46,358 nt of DNA from assembly GCA_020352775.1 (NCBI GenBank), contig CP070684.1, positions 916,424-962,781 on the forward strand. Reading direction: 5' to 3'. Numbering within the stretch: position 1 is the first letter of the stretch; every line of letters begins with the position of its first letter. A program made the translations under genes and the position numbers. Positions 34,414 through 41,972 of this stretch are shown here, piece after piece. The stretch comes from Candidatus Omnitrophota bacterium (lineage in GTDB: Bacteria; Omnitrophota; Gorgyraeia; Duberdicusellales; 4484-171). The notes beneath the pieces are model-generated. The model did not search any database, was not told the DNA's origin, and saw only the letters and a list, made by a program, of their open reading frames with translations.

Positions 34414-36063
34414 TTAGCGCAATTTAAAAATGCGGATTTTTGAAATCGGCTCGCTATAAACTTCTGTAAAATATCTTCTATTTTCAAATTTTTTCAAGTC
34501 TACATCCACCCCAAAACCATCCTTATATTCTGAAGCGAATCCCCCTCCTGTTATTAACCCCGGGCTGATAAATATGTGGCTACATCCGTAAGTCTGCATC
34601 AGCTCAGCTGCTTCTTTTGGATCGGGAGTAGCATAAATGCTATAGATATCATTATGCACAACTGCCGGTACAGTTACAAAAGGTATATTTACATTGCGTA
34701 AAGGAAATAATGCCCCCAAGAGTGCCCTGCCAGCGCATACGCCTGCAAGCACCTGCGAACGGTAATAGTCTGCGATTATCCTATCGTTTTGGGTGCTATT
34801 GTTTCTAAACCACACCGCTGCCTCATATTCTTTTGTATTTATTCCTGCATTTTGAAAACGCCCTGATATTTTGAACAAACCGTTGAGGTCAACCGTCAGT
34901 ATCCCGGCTAAAAATATAACCACAATAACACAGGCGGTTTTCATTTGTTTTATTTCTAAAGCAATAAAGCGTGCGATTAATGCCCCAACGATTAAAGCAA
35001 GGGGTTGGGCAAAGAAGCAAAAAAAACGAAATCCTTCTAAAGGCTTAAAGAGGGTGGACCAGCTAAGGTCGAGACGGTTAAACATTTTAAGGATAATTTC
35101 ATTTTGTGTTTCCAAAAAAGGAAGGAACATCCATACTAACGCAAGCCAATTGTGGCGATTAGCTGAATTATTTTTTCGTAAGACCCAAAATATATAGATA
35201 ACTAAAAATTCTATTTTTAAAATAGCTGTGATTACTCCGTAATCCTTCAGCTGTGATAGATGCGATTGTAAGCCCGAAGAAGTTGTAAGAGCGAATATCC
35301 ACCACCAATACAGATTTTTTGGGGCCCACCAGAAAGCAGTAATTATTTGCGAAAATAACACTGCCAAGAAAAAGTCCGAGATTTTTTTAGCTTGATTCTT
35401 AGTTTTGATAAAAAGCAGAAGCGAAATAAATAAAAGGATGATTAGCGCAAGAAAATAAGTAAGATGCGTTAAAAAGTTTATGGCCAAAAGGCTGCCCAGC
35501 CCTAAAATCCAGAATAAGCGATTTTTATTTGGGAGATTATCATTTTTAGACCTTAGCAGTAGTAAAATTATATAAATTGGGAGTAAAAATAAGGTCAATG
35601 AAGCAGGCGTTGCGATGCCTGTCCAATAAATGAATGCCGGCGTAAGCGTTAAAATTATCATGCTTATATATCCTGTGCACCTGCCATACAGCCAGCGCGC
35701 CAAGAAAGAGAAGGGAAGCGGAGCAAGGGATTCAATAAAGGGAATGATCCTGGAGCAAACAGTTGGTAAGTCTAATGCTGAAATCTTTGATAGCATAGCC
35801 AGGGCGATTGGACCAAAGGGAGGATACCAGAAAGGGACTTTGCCGTAGGCGATATAGCGCAGGCAATATTCAGGAAGCCTGCCATGGTCTAGCATATACT
35901 GCGCCATGGCAAGGCGCTCCCATATATCTGCATTCATGGTCAGAAGATGTGGGTCTATCGCAAGTCTTGGCTGCAATCTAAAATAAAGGCCAAAAAGATA
36001 GGCGATTAATAAGAATAAAAATTCAATCCAGTTTATGCGAAATGTTTTTATCGGTTTATCCAT
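34414..36063 (-). CDS. STT3-like GT-C membrane glycosyltransferase
   Basis: This 549-residue protein has about 11 hydrophobic segments and a C-terminal soluble domain (from about 405). The first periplasmic loop has the acidic IDPHLLTMNADIWERLAMAQ and HGRLPE, then YPPFGPIALAMLSKI, the layout of STT3/PglB and related GT-C enzymes that use polyprenyl-linked sugars. The soluble part has AAVWFRNNSTQNDRIIADYY followed by ATPDPKEAAELMQTYGCSHI, as in STT3-type proteins. The WWDYG peptide-binding motif is not there: DYY at about 432-434 is in its place. It may transfer glycan or single sugars to lipid, glycan or protein. It lies alone on the minus strand, convergent with the second block. Confidence 0.72.
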   Translation of the reverse strand: MDKPIKTFRINWIEFLFLLIAYLFGLYFRLQPRLAIDPHLLTMNADIWERLAMAQYMLDHGRLPEYCLRYIAYGKVPFWYPPFGPIALAMLSKISALDLPTVCSRIIPFIESLAPLPFSFLARWLYGRCTGYISMIILTLTPAFIYWTGIATPASLTLFLLPIYIILLLLRSKNDNLPNKNRLFWILGLGSLLAINFLTHLTYFLALIILLFISLLLFIKTKNQAKKISDFFLAVLFSQIITAFWWAPKNLYWWWIFALTTSSGLQSHLSQLKDYGVITAILKIEFLVIYIFWVLRKNNSANRHNWLALVWMFLPFLETQNEIILKMFNRLDLSWSTLFKPLEGFRFFCFFAQPLALIVGALIARFIALEIKQMKTACVIVVIFLAGILTVDLNGLFKISGRFQNAGINTKEYEAAVWFRNNSTQNDRIIADYYRSQVLAGVCAGRALLGALFPLRNVNIPFVTVPAVVHNDIYSIYATPDPKEAAELMQTYGCSHIFISPGLITGGGFASEYKDGFGVDVDLKKFENRRYFTEVYSEPISKIRIFKLR

Positions 36064-36116
36064 GCTCGTTAGATTAAAAACTTATTTTGATACAAATAAT
36101 TATTGTAACATAATAA

Positions 36117-36145
36117 ATTATACAATAAGAAAAAGAATATGTTAA
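36117..36145 (-). promoter_or_regulatory. Sigma-70-like promoter for the STT3-like gene
   Basis: On the minus strand TTAACA (36140-36145) and TATAAT (36117-36122) are separated by exactly 17 bases. The start codon is about 53 bases after the -10 box, leaving a normal leader. Confidence 0.65.
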
Positions 36146-36212
36146 GGGTTGTCTTTATCGAAGTGAGCGCAGCGTCTATAATCTTAAGAATATTTATATC
36201 AGTTTACAATGA

Positions 36213-36240
36213 TTGCATTATGGGGATTTCGGTATATAAT
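36213..36240 (+). promoter_or_regulatory. Sigma-70-like promoter for the flavoprotein gene
   Basis: A perfect TATAAT at 36235-36240 has TTGCAT 16 bases upstream at 36213-36218. The start codon is 18 bases after the -10 box, with GAAGAG in between as ribosome site. Confidence 0.6.
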
Positions 36241-36258
36241 TTTTGAAGAGCATAGAAT

Positions 36259-37374
36259 ATGGTAAGGAAAAAACCTAAAATTGTTATTGTGGGCGCCGGG
36301 CCAATTGGCTGCTACCTTGCCCAACTTCTGAAAGAGCGGGGATTTAGCCCTTTATTGATTGAGGAGCATGAGGAGTTGGGCAGGCCTGTGCATTGTGCGG
36401 GGTTGGTTGGTAAAAAAGTAATTGATGAGATACAAATTCCCTTTCCACGGAACTGTATCATCAATATCATTAATGGAGGGGTAGTACATCTAGGCAAAAA
36501 TAGCATTACCCTTAGAAGAGAAGGAGTCGCCTATGTGATTGACCGGGAAAAATTTGATAAAGCAATGGGAAAGAATTTAAATATTATATTTGGGACTAAA
36601 TATTTAGGGATTGAGGAGAAAGAAAAATATATCATTGAAACTGACAAAGGAGAACTAGAGGCAGATATCGTTATTGGTGCTGATGGCGCCAGTTCTTCGG
36701 TGCGAAATTTTGTTATCCCTGATAAACAGATAAGCTTTTTAAAGGGAGTCCAGTTTAGAATAAAAAACGATGTTTTTCAAAAAGACATGGCTGAAGTATT
36801 TGTAAGGAAGCCTTATTTTTATTGGGTAATTCCCGAAAAGGATCATACCGTGCGTTTAGGTGTGCTTTCGCAAGCCCCCTATCATGACCTCTTGGAATTT
36901 ATTAAGGAAAGAAAATTAAAGGGAGAGATTTTGGAAAAGTTTGGTGGCCTTGTCACCTTGACCCATTTCTCACCATTAAATAGAAAAAAGGCATTTTTGG
37001 TGGGGGATAGCGCCGCACAAATAAAACCTCTTTCTTACGGCGGAATATATATGGGCATGAAAGCAGCCGAAATCCTCGCAGACTGTATATCTAAGGAGAA
37101 ATACAGTGATTATTCGTATTTGTGGGCAAAAAAGTTTGGTCGGGAAATAGACCTTTCTTTAAGGGCGAGGGATATCTTTCAGAAAATGACTGATGAAGAG
37201 CTAAAAGAAATATTCTCTTTTGCCAAAAGAAAAGCTTTATTTATAGAACAGAAAGGTAATTTTGAGAATCACTCCTCGCTATTTAGGGAATTTTTAAAGA
37301 ACCCTTCTACCTCAAAAGAAATGGCAGGTATTCTTTTAAAGATTATTAAAGCGGATTTCAGAGAAAGTATCTAG
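36259..37374 (+). CDS. Geranylgeranyl-reductase family FAD-dependent oxidoreductase
   Basis: Members use FAD to reduce double bonds of isoprenoid chains (archaeal lipids, dolichol-type carriers, chlorophyll or menaquinone side chains). The protein shows the FAD-binding GAGPIG at residues 12-17, the acidic LLIEEHEELGRPVHCAGLVG that is typical of the GGR group, GADGASSSVR near 140, and LVGDSAAQIKPLSYGGIYMG near 247. It has 371 residues. It is divergent from the STT3-like gene with promoters in the shared 195-base gap. A role in saturating the polyprenyl carrier of the glycans is an attractive guess; a housekeeping quinone or lipid role is as likely. Confidence 0.85.
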   Translation: MVRKKPKIVIVGAGPIGCYLAQLLKERGFSPLLIEEHEELGRPVHCAGLVGKKVIDEIQIPFPRNCIINIINGGVVHLGKNSITLRREGVAYVIDREKFDKAMGKNLNIIFGTKYLGIEEKEKYIIETDKGELEADIVIGADGASSSVRNFVIPDKQISFLKGVQFRIKNDVFQKDMAEVFVRKPYFYWVIPEKDHTVRLGVLSQAPYHDLLEFIKERKLKGEILEKFGGLVTLTHFSPLNRKKAFLVGDSAAQIKPLSYGGIYMGMKAAEILADCISKEKYSDYSYLWAKKFGREIDLSLRARDIFQKMTDEELKEIFSFAKRKALFIEQKGNFENHSSLFREFLKNPSTSKEMAGILLKIIKADFRESI

Positions 37375-37406
37375 ATTGTTGCTTCAGGATAAGATAATAG
37401 CGAGAA

Positions 37407-37760
37407 TCAATAGCGTCTTCGGTCTTCTTCGGCAGGTAATTCGGGTTCTTCAAGCACAATATCTTTTATTTCCTTTCTAATTTCTTCAAGAATAAAGAGG
37501 CTAGAGTAGGCTAAGTCAGTCACTGCCGGTATAAAACTCTCTTCAAAGTAATCTCCTAGTTCCTCTTCTTCGTATGGTCGAGTAGGAGGAGGAGTATCAG
37601 TGGAAGTAGTAGTAGGTGGAGGTGGTGGTGGAGGAGGTGGTGGTGGAGTTGTACTTATAGGTGTAGTTTTAGGCAAATTAATAGCATATAAGAAAATAGG
37701 ATTAAGTACTAACCCTATGATTAATAATACCCCTGTTACTACCCACACTACCTTTTTCAT
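37407..37760 (-). CDS. Small membrane-anchored protein with a run of 11 prolines
   Basis: I recognise no family. The 117-residue protein has one N-terminal membrane helix (VVWVVTGVLLIIGLVLN), then a Thr/Ser/Pro linker with eleven consecutive prolines and a second PPP, then an acidic, helix-prone C-terminus (EEEELGDYFEESF; ILEEIRKEIKDIVLEEPELP) ending RRRY. The layout suggests a periplasmic spacer protein anchored in the inner membrane. The proline run comes from repeated GGW codons on the opposite strand. It has its own promoter and is convergent with the flavoprotein gene. Confidence 0.7.
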   Translation of the reverse strand: MKKVVWVVTGVLLIIGLVLNPIFLYAINLPKTTPISTTPPPPPPPPPPPTTTSTDTPPPTRPYEEEELGDYFEESFIPAVTDLAYSSLFILEEIRKEIKDIVLEEPELPAEEDRRRY

Positions 37761-37775
37761 TTTGCCACCACATTA

Positions 37776-37804
37776 AAAATACCATAAAAACCCTTTCTTG
37801 TCAA
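37776..37804 (-). promoter_or_regulatory. Sigma-70-like promoter for the proline-run protein
   Basis: On the minus strand a perfect TTGACA (37799-37804) is followed after 17 bases by TATTTT (37776-37781). Only 15 bases separate the -10 box from the ATG, with GGTGG as possible ribosome site. Confidence 0.6.
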
Positions 37805-37839
37805 TCTACCATAAGATCTTGATAATTAAATAGTTATGC

Positions 37840-37873
37840 ATAAAATAAAAAGCGCCTTTAAAATCAAGGCGCT
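37840..37873 (-). terminator. Intrinsic terminator behind the secreted-protein gene
   Basis: AGCGCCTT (37851-37858) and AAGGCGCT (37866-37873) form a perfect 8-base-pair stem with a 7-base loop. Reading on the minus strand, TTTTTATTTTA follows directly. It lies about 85 bases after the stop at 37959. Confidence 0.85.
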
Positions 37874-37958
37874 AAATTTTATAGAGCTCTCTTTTTGTTT
37901 TCCCTGACTTGAACTTTTTCTTGTAGTTGAAAAATTGCTTTGGCCAGCGCCCTTTAAA

Positions 37959-38504
37959 TCAAGGGCTTGCTAACACCTGGTTGGGAATGCAATCACTATC
38001 TTCTTCCAGCAAAACCGTGTCCCGCGTGATTGGGTTTTTTTTACGAAATTCGTTAAATGCATCATCTAATTGCGCACATACCAGCGCATAGCCTGAGTCT
38101 AAATTGGTTATTATATCGCTCCATCCGCTCCAGTCGTAGGTTATATAATAATATGGATCGTCAGTAGACACCACAAAAGTTCCGCTCATTTGATATGGTT
38201 GGCTGAAGCAATCTTTAGGTGGTTTACCCCCATCAATCAAAAGAACTACCCAGGGCCCAAATGCAATACCGCCTTCAGCTACATCTTCGTCTATGCGCAG
38301 AATAAAATGCGCTATTCCCGATGCATCGCATCCACTCTCTTCTTCGATAAAGCGAATGCTTACCCCCGGTGCTGCGGTTGAAGTTGGAGGTGTCACTTCA
38401 TTTGTAATTATTACCAAATCTTCTGTCCTTGATTGCACGGCAAAGACTCCTAACGCCCAAATAACCCCTACAAATATCACCAATAGATAATTCCTTTTCT
38501 TCAT
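37959..38504 (-). CDS. Secreted or periplasmic protein of unknown function, four Cys
   Basis: I recognise no family. The N-terminus MKKRNYLLVIFVGVIWALGV is a signal peptide, probably cleaved near FAVQS. The mature part of about 155 residues has four cysteines (in SGCDA, KDCFS, LVCAQ and SDCIP), enough for two disulfides, and an aromatic/acidic strand-rich region (DDPYYYITYDWSGWSDIITN). A normal ribosome site (GAGAAGG) lies upstream. It is flanked by its own promoter and terminator, so it forms a single-gene unit divergent from the export operon. Confidence 0.72.
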   Translation of the reverse strand: MKKRNYLLVIFVGVIWALGVFAVQSRTEDLVIITNEVTPPTSTAAPGVSIRFIEEESGCDASGIAHFILRIDEDVAEGGIAFGPWVVLLIDGGKPPKDCFSQPYQMSGTFVVSTDDPYYYITYDWSGWSDIITNLDSGYALVCAQLDDAFNEFRKKNPITRDTVLLEEDSDCIPNQVLASP

Positions 38505-38563
38505 AGCATAACACCTTCTCTCTCATCTATTAGAGGAATCTATTTTTACCCCTGTTTATTTTA

Positions 38564-38592
38564 AACATAACACAGCATTTTTTTACCATCAA
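38564..38592 (-). promoter_or_regulatory. Sigma-70-like promoter for the secreted-protein gene
   Basis: On the minus strand TTGATG (38587-38592) and TATGTT (38564-38569) are 17 bases apart. The leader to the ATG at 38504 is about 50 bases and ends with GAGAAGG. Confidence 0.5.
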
Positions 38593-38852
38593 CATTGGCA
38601 GAAATTAAGGTTTAATTATAACGTCTTGATGTATGGGTGGTTATGAAAAAACTCATATTTAGCGCAAAACTTTTTTTGTAACCGTTTTCAAATTTGATTA
38701 CCGTTGTATTTATTGATTTTTTCTGATGAAAGAATTCGATTATGGAAAATAAACATTTGTGATACACATATTTGGCTTAAAAACCATCACCTTATTGTTT
38801 GTACTGTTTAGCGCATTTACAAAAACTTACATGATTAAAAACAGCTATCCTA

Positions 38853-38881
38853 TTGACAATTGGTAAATAAACAAGTATATT
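38853..38881 (+). promoter_or_regulatory. Strong sigma-70-like promoter of the export operon
   Basis: A perfect TTGACA at 38853-38858 and TATATT at 38876-38881 are separated by exactly 17 bases. The start codon of the first gene is only 17 bases after the -10 box, so the leader would be about ten bases and has no ribosome site. Confidence 0.75.
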
Positions 38882-38898
38882 AAAATAAATAATAATCG

Positions 38899-39204
38899 AT
38901 GATAGATAAAAAAAAGATATTCCTAAAAAATATCCTTCCTTTAATTATCACCTGTGTTGCTGCCCTCATCTTTTTCTTAAGTTACAACCATTATCTTCTC
39001 GATAAAACCCTGGCTAACCTCAAAATCTCCCTTAAAGAATTAGAAGCAGCTGATAATTTGGAATTGGCAAGAGCAGTCAAGGGTATATTGGACGATACCT
39101 TTATTATGGAGGTTGCAAAAGAAGAACTCGATGTTGCATCCTTAGCAAAAATGGAATTTTCCGGTCAGATAGTAGGAACTATGACTGATATGGTGCAGCT
39201 TTAA
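38899..39204 (+). CDS. N-terminal part of the TPR protein, ended by an in-frame TAA
   Basis: A membrane anchor (NILPLIITCVAALIFFLSYN) is followed by a helical segment (LANLKISLKELEAADNLELA) to residue 101. The same frame continues after the TAA at 39202-39204 without another stop straight into the TPR protein (DETHFVRDTIQK, then RKRIEKAKRQAERLEYIELQ). So this piece and 39424-40620 look like one 573-residue gene with a nonsense codon at position 102. It is either a disrupted gene, an assembly error, a read-through case, or a true short protein. Confidence 0.6.
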   Translation: MIDKKKIFLKNILPLIITCVAALIFFLSYNHYLLDKTLANLKISLKELEAADNLELARAVKGILDDTFIMEVAKEELDVASLAKMEFSGQIVGTMTDMVQL

Positions 39205-39423
39205 GATGAAACGCATTTTGTCCGGGACACAATCCAAAAGAAAGAAAAAAAACGCCCCGCTTTTCTTAATGCCTTTGATAATATAGTAATCCATATCTTT
39301 GGCGGCCGCAGGGAAGATAATCCGGATCAGATAAGAAAGAGAATAGAGAAGGCTAAGCGCCAAGCAGAGCGTCTGGAGTATATAGAGCTTCAAGAAAAAT
39401 ACCTGGAAATCGCCCGTTTATAC

Positions 39424-40620
39424 ATGAAGCTTAAAGAATGGAATCAGGCTCTTGCTTACTTAAACGAAGTACCTGGTATCGACCCGCGCACTAAATTTGC
39501 TCGGAAAGCAAGCCTGTATCGAGGAGTAGTTTATAAGCTAAAAGGAGATTATGAGGAGGCAAGACGCATTTTTAATGAGATTAAAGACGAACTGGGAGGA
39601 GAGCTGGGTGCTTTTTCTTACTATGAGGAGGGTGCTACTCTTTATCGAATGGGAAAGTTTGATGAGGCAGCAAAGGTATTTGAAGAAGCTTTTCAAAAAG
39701 ACCCTACATTGCAAGTCAATCAAATTTCTCAGTTTCGCGCCGGCTACATCAAAATGTATGATTTAAGGCGCGTGGAGAAATTTGAAGAAATTCCCCCTAT
39801 TGAAATAAGAGAGATTCCTGAGGTCGTCCCCCCCAAAGTAGAAGAAGAGGAGATCGTGGAGGCTGTTAAGGAAATCGTTCGTATAGCCCCCGAGACTGAT
39901 TTGGCGGCACAAATGGCGCGCATTTATATGCTGCGAGGATTTGAGCTAGCAAGACAAGGGCATCAGCTCCTAAAGCGGCAAGATGTTAGAAGGGGCAGGG
40001 AACGGTTTCGTTTAGCGCGGGAACAATTTGATTTGGCCATTGATCTTGATCCCAAAAGCGGGCTTTCTCGCAGCGGAAGGGCAATATCACTTTATTTTCT
40101 GAAAGATTTCGATGAGGCATTACAGGAAGCAAAGAGAGCAAAGGAAATATCTCCCGATGATGCTGAGGTTTTGGCAAATTTAGGATATATTTATGCCCAG
40201 CGTGCTATGATTGATAGGGCAATAGAGGAATACCGCGATGCGGTTAAACTCGCACCTGATTCCTATGTCTTTAATTACAACTTAGGTACTTTATATGCTA
40301 TGAAAGAAAACTATTCCAAAGCAACCGTACATCTTGCGAAAGCAAAGCAAATCAATCCCACCCTTCCTGAGATATATAATAATCTGGGGTGCGTTTACTG
40401 GGAGGATAAAAAATATAACCGGGCCAAGCAAGAATTTGAAAAGGGACTGAGCATGGAAAAAAGCTACCTGGAGTCCCATTATAATTTAGGGGTGGTGCTT
40501 TATAATCTCGAACAATACGAAAAAGCAAAAAAAGAGTTTGATTGGGTTAAGAAGGTGAGGCCGGCATACAGAAAAACAAAGTGGTACTTAGACCATATCA
40601 AGAAGAAATTGAGCGATTAG
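39424..40620 (+). CDS. TPR-repeat protein of the polysaccharide export module
   Basis: The protein of 398 residues from the ATG at 39424 has at least two TPR units in its first 100 residues (for example ALAYLNEVPGI and YRMGKFDEAAKVFEEAF). A Glu/Pro-rich linker follows (EEIPPIEIREIPEVVPPKVE), then about six TPR units to the end (GYIYAQRAMIDRAIEEYRDA, YNLGTLYAMKENYSKA, YNLGVVLYNLEQYEKAKKEF). Family members act as periplasmic scaffolds in export complexes. Coding sequence clearly extends upstream of this ATG to the TAA at 39202, and there is no ribosome site, so the true product probably includes the N-terminal anchor at 38899. Confidence 0.8.
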   Translation: MKLKEWNQALAYLNEVPGIDPRTKFARKASLYRGVVYKLKGDYEEARRIFNEIKDELGGELGAFSYYEEGATLYRMGKFDEAAKVFEEAFQKDPTLQVNQISQFRAGYIKMYDLRRVEKFEEIPPIEIREIPEVVPPKVEEEEIVEAVKEIVRIAPETDLAAQMARIYMLRGFELARQGHQLLKRQDVRRGRERFRLAREQFDLAIDLDPKSGLSRSGRAISLYFLKDFDEALQEAKRAKEISPDDAEVLANLGYIYAQRAMIDRAIEEYRDAVKLAPDSYVFNYNLGTLYAMKENYSKATVHLAKAKQINPTLPEIYNNLGCVYWEDKKYNRAKQEFEKGLSMEKSYLESHYNLGVVLYNLEQYEKAKKEFDWVKKVRPAYRKTKWYLDHIKKKLSD

Positions 40621-40621
40621 A

Positions 40622-40649
40622 TTGACAGGGTTATTCGCTTTGTTATACT
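40622..40649 (+). promoter_or_regulatory. Sigma-70-like promoter in front of the barrel gene
   Basis: A perfect TTGACA at 40622-40627 and TATACT at 40644-40649 are 16 bases apart, in the 41-base gap between two genes. The ATG is 12 bases after the -10 box, so the transcript would be nearly leaderless, although AGAGG lies close to the ATG. Confidence 0.65.
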
Positions 40650-40661
40650 AATAAAGAGGTT

Positions 40662-41972
40662 ATGAAATTAAAAAAAGTATTGATTATTCTTATCATAAGT
40701 TGTATAGGATTTAGCTGTTATGCCCAGGTAAGCCGCCGGGATGTAATTTCTCTTACTTTAGATTATTATGAGCTAAAGCAAAAAGCTGCCACGAAAAAGG
40801 AAAAATTAGAAGAAAAGAGAGAAAGAATAGAAAAAGAGAAAAGAGAGGTTGTGGGAGGAGAGAAGTGGGAGCGGATGAAAGCGCTGTTTAAAAAATATTT
40901 TAGGGAAAACCTGAAGCTTTTTGCCGAACTCAGCTTAGAATATAATGACAACATTTATAGAACTCATACTGATGAGACCAGCGATTTTATCACGCGGTTT
41001 AGTGCCGGAGCCAATTTTATACCAAAAGTAACAGAAGAAGTAGCTAAGACCGGCATATTTTTTTCACTGCGGGGAGATGCCTTAGGGTATAGCAGTGAAT
41101 CAAGCGAAAGTACAGGGAATTTATATTCCAAAGTCGGTTTAACCCACAGATTTACAAAGATACACGGCATCACTTTTGATTTTGGAGCTGATAAAATCCT
41201 TGCTACCGCAAGCGAGATTACCGGGACCGGCGTTGTGGGAGAATTGGTAGATCACTGGAGAATTAGTTATGGAGCAAAACTGGATAGTGCGGTGGGTCGG
41301 TTTCCCTGGGACGCGAGTTATCGTCTTGAAGAAAACAGGTTCGAAGGAAAATTTGATTATTCAGATTACGATAAGGAAGTTGTTTCTTTTACGGGGTATA
41401 TACCATTGCGAGGAAAGCGGAATCTTTTTGCAGAGTATGAAATGGGAGATGTGGAGTACCCTAATAGGTTAAATGCTGGTTGGGATTATGATAAGTTTTG
41501 GCTAGGAGCTAGAGGAAAAATATTTCGTAAATTTGATGGATTAATAAAATTTGGATGGGGTAATTATGAGTTTGCAAATGGGAGAGAGAAAGATACAGAG
41601 GATTGGAGAGCCGAATTAGGCTATACCCCACGCAAAAATTTTATTTTGCGCTTTGCCGGAGGCCAATCCATCGAGCCAACTACATATACCGGAGACGATC
41701 ATTCAAAACAAACTGATTTAGAATTTAGTTGCAGGTATCTACCCCCCAAACTAAAGAAAGTTATTTTAGGGGCCGGTATTTCCTGGACTAATTATGATTT
41801 TGATACCGGAAGGGAAGATGATTTATGGCAGTATTATGCGCGCGGCGATTACAAGATGAATAAATGGTTTAGGATTGCATTACGTTATGAGCACAACAGT
41901 AGAGATTCCAACATTCCAATCAGGGAATATGAGCAAAATATTGTATCGTTGATACTGAGGGGGGATTTCTGA
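40662..41972 (+). CDS. Outer-membrane beta-barrel protein (BBP2-like)
   Basis: The signal peptide is MKLKKVLIILIISCIGFSCY with cleavage near AQ. A charged coiled-coil segment (residues about 35-62, Lys/Glu-rich) comes next, followed by alternating amphipathic strands: FAELSLEYNDNIYRTHTDET, ITRFSAGANFIP, then regular repeats of aromatic strands. The final strand ends NIVSLILRGDF with the C-terminal Phe that the BAM complex recognises. This fits the outer-membrane beta-barrel family found in polysaccharide loci (putative BBP2_2). Its 436 residues suggest 16-18 strands. The TGA shares its A with the ATG of the export-protein gene. Confidence 0.8.
   Translation: MKLKKVLIILIISCIGFSCYAQVSRRDVISLTLDYYELKQKAATKKEKLEEKRERIEKEKREVVGGEKWERMKALFKKYFRENLKLFAELSLEYNDNIYRTHTDETSDFITRFSAGANFIPKVTEEVAKTGIFFSLRGDALGYSSESSESTGNLYSKVGLTHRFTKIHGITFDFGADKILATASEITGTGVVGELVDHWRISYGAKLDSAVGRFPWDASYRLEENRFEGKFDYSDYDKEVVSFTGYIPLRGKRNLFAEYEMGDVEYPNRLNAGWDYDKFWLGARGKIFRKFDGLIKFGWGNYEFANGREKDTEDWRAELGYTPRKNFILRFAGGQSIEPTTYTGDDHSKQTDLEFSCRYLPPKLKKVILGAGISWTNYDFDTGREDDLWQYYARGDYKMNKWFRIALRYEHNSRDSNIPIREYEQNIVSLILRGDF

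Larger units (their letters stand above)
38505..38898 (+). other. Divergent intergenic region, 394 bases
   Basis: No gene is seen here. The region carries a promoter at each end and an A/T-rich middle. The middle has two TWACCGTT copies (38679-38686 and 38698-38705, 19 bases apart) and two TTTAGCGCA copies (around 38658 and 38808) that could be operator-like sites; their number is not beyond chance. Confidence 0.4.

Noticed and set aside
37610-37650. GGT/GGA trinucleotide run as a phase-variation switch
   Set aside because: Changes in units of three would only alter proline number and not the frame, so on/off switching is not expected.
37947-37966. GCCCTT/AAGGGC hairpin across the stop of the secreted-protein gene as terminator
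   Set aside because: No T-run follows on the minus strand; the stronger hairpin with a T-run at 37840-37873 is the better terminator.
39202-39204. TAA reassigned to an amino acid
   Set aside because: TAA ends many other genes in the window at the expected place, so a changed genetic code does not explain this single in-frame TAA.
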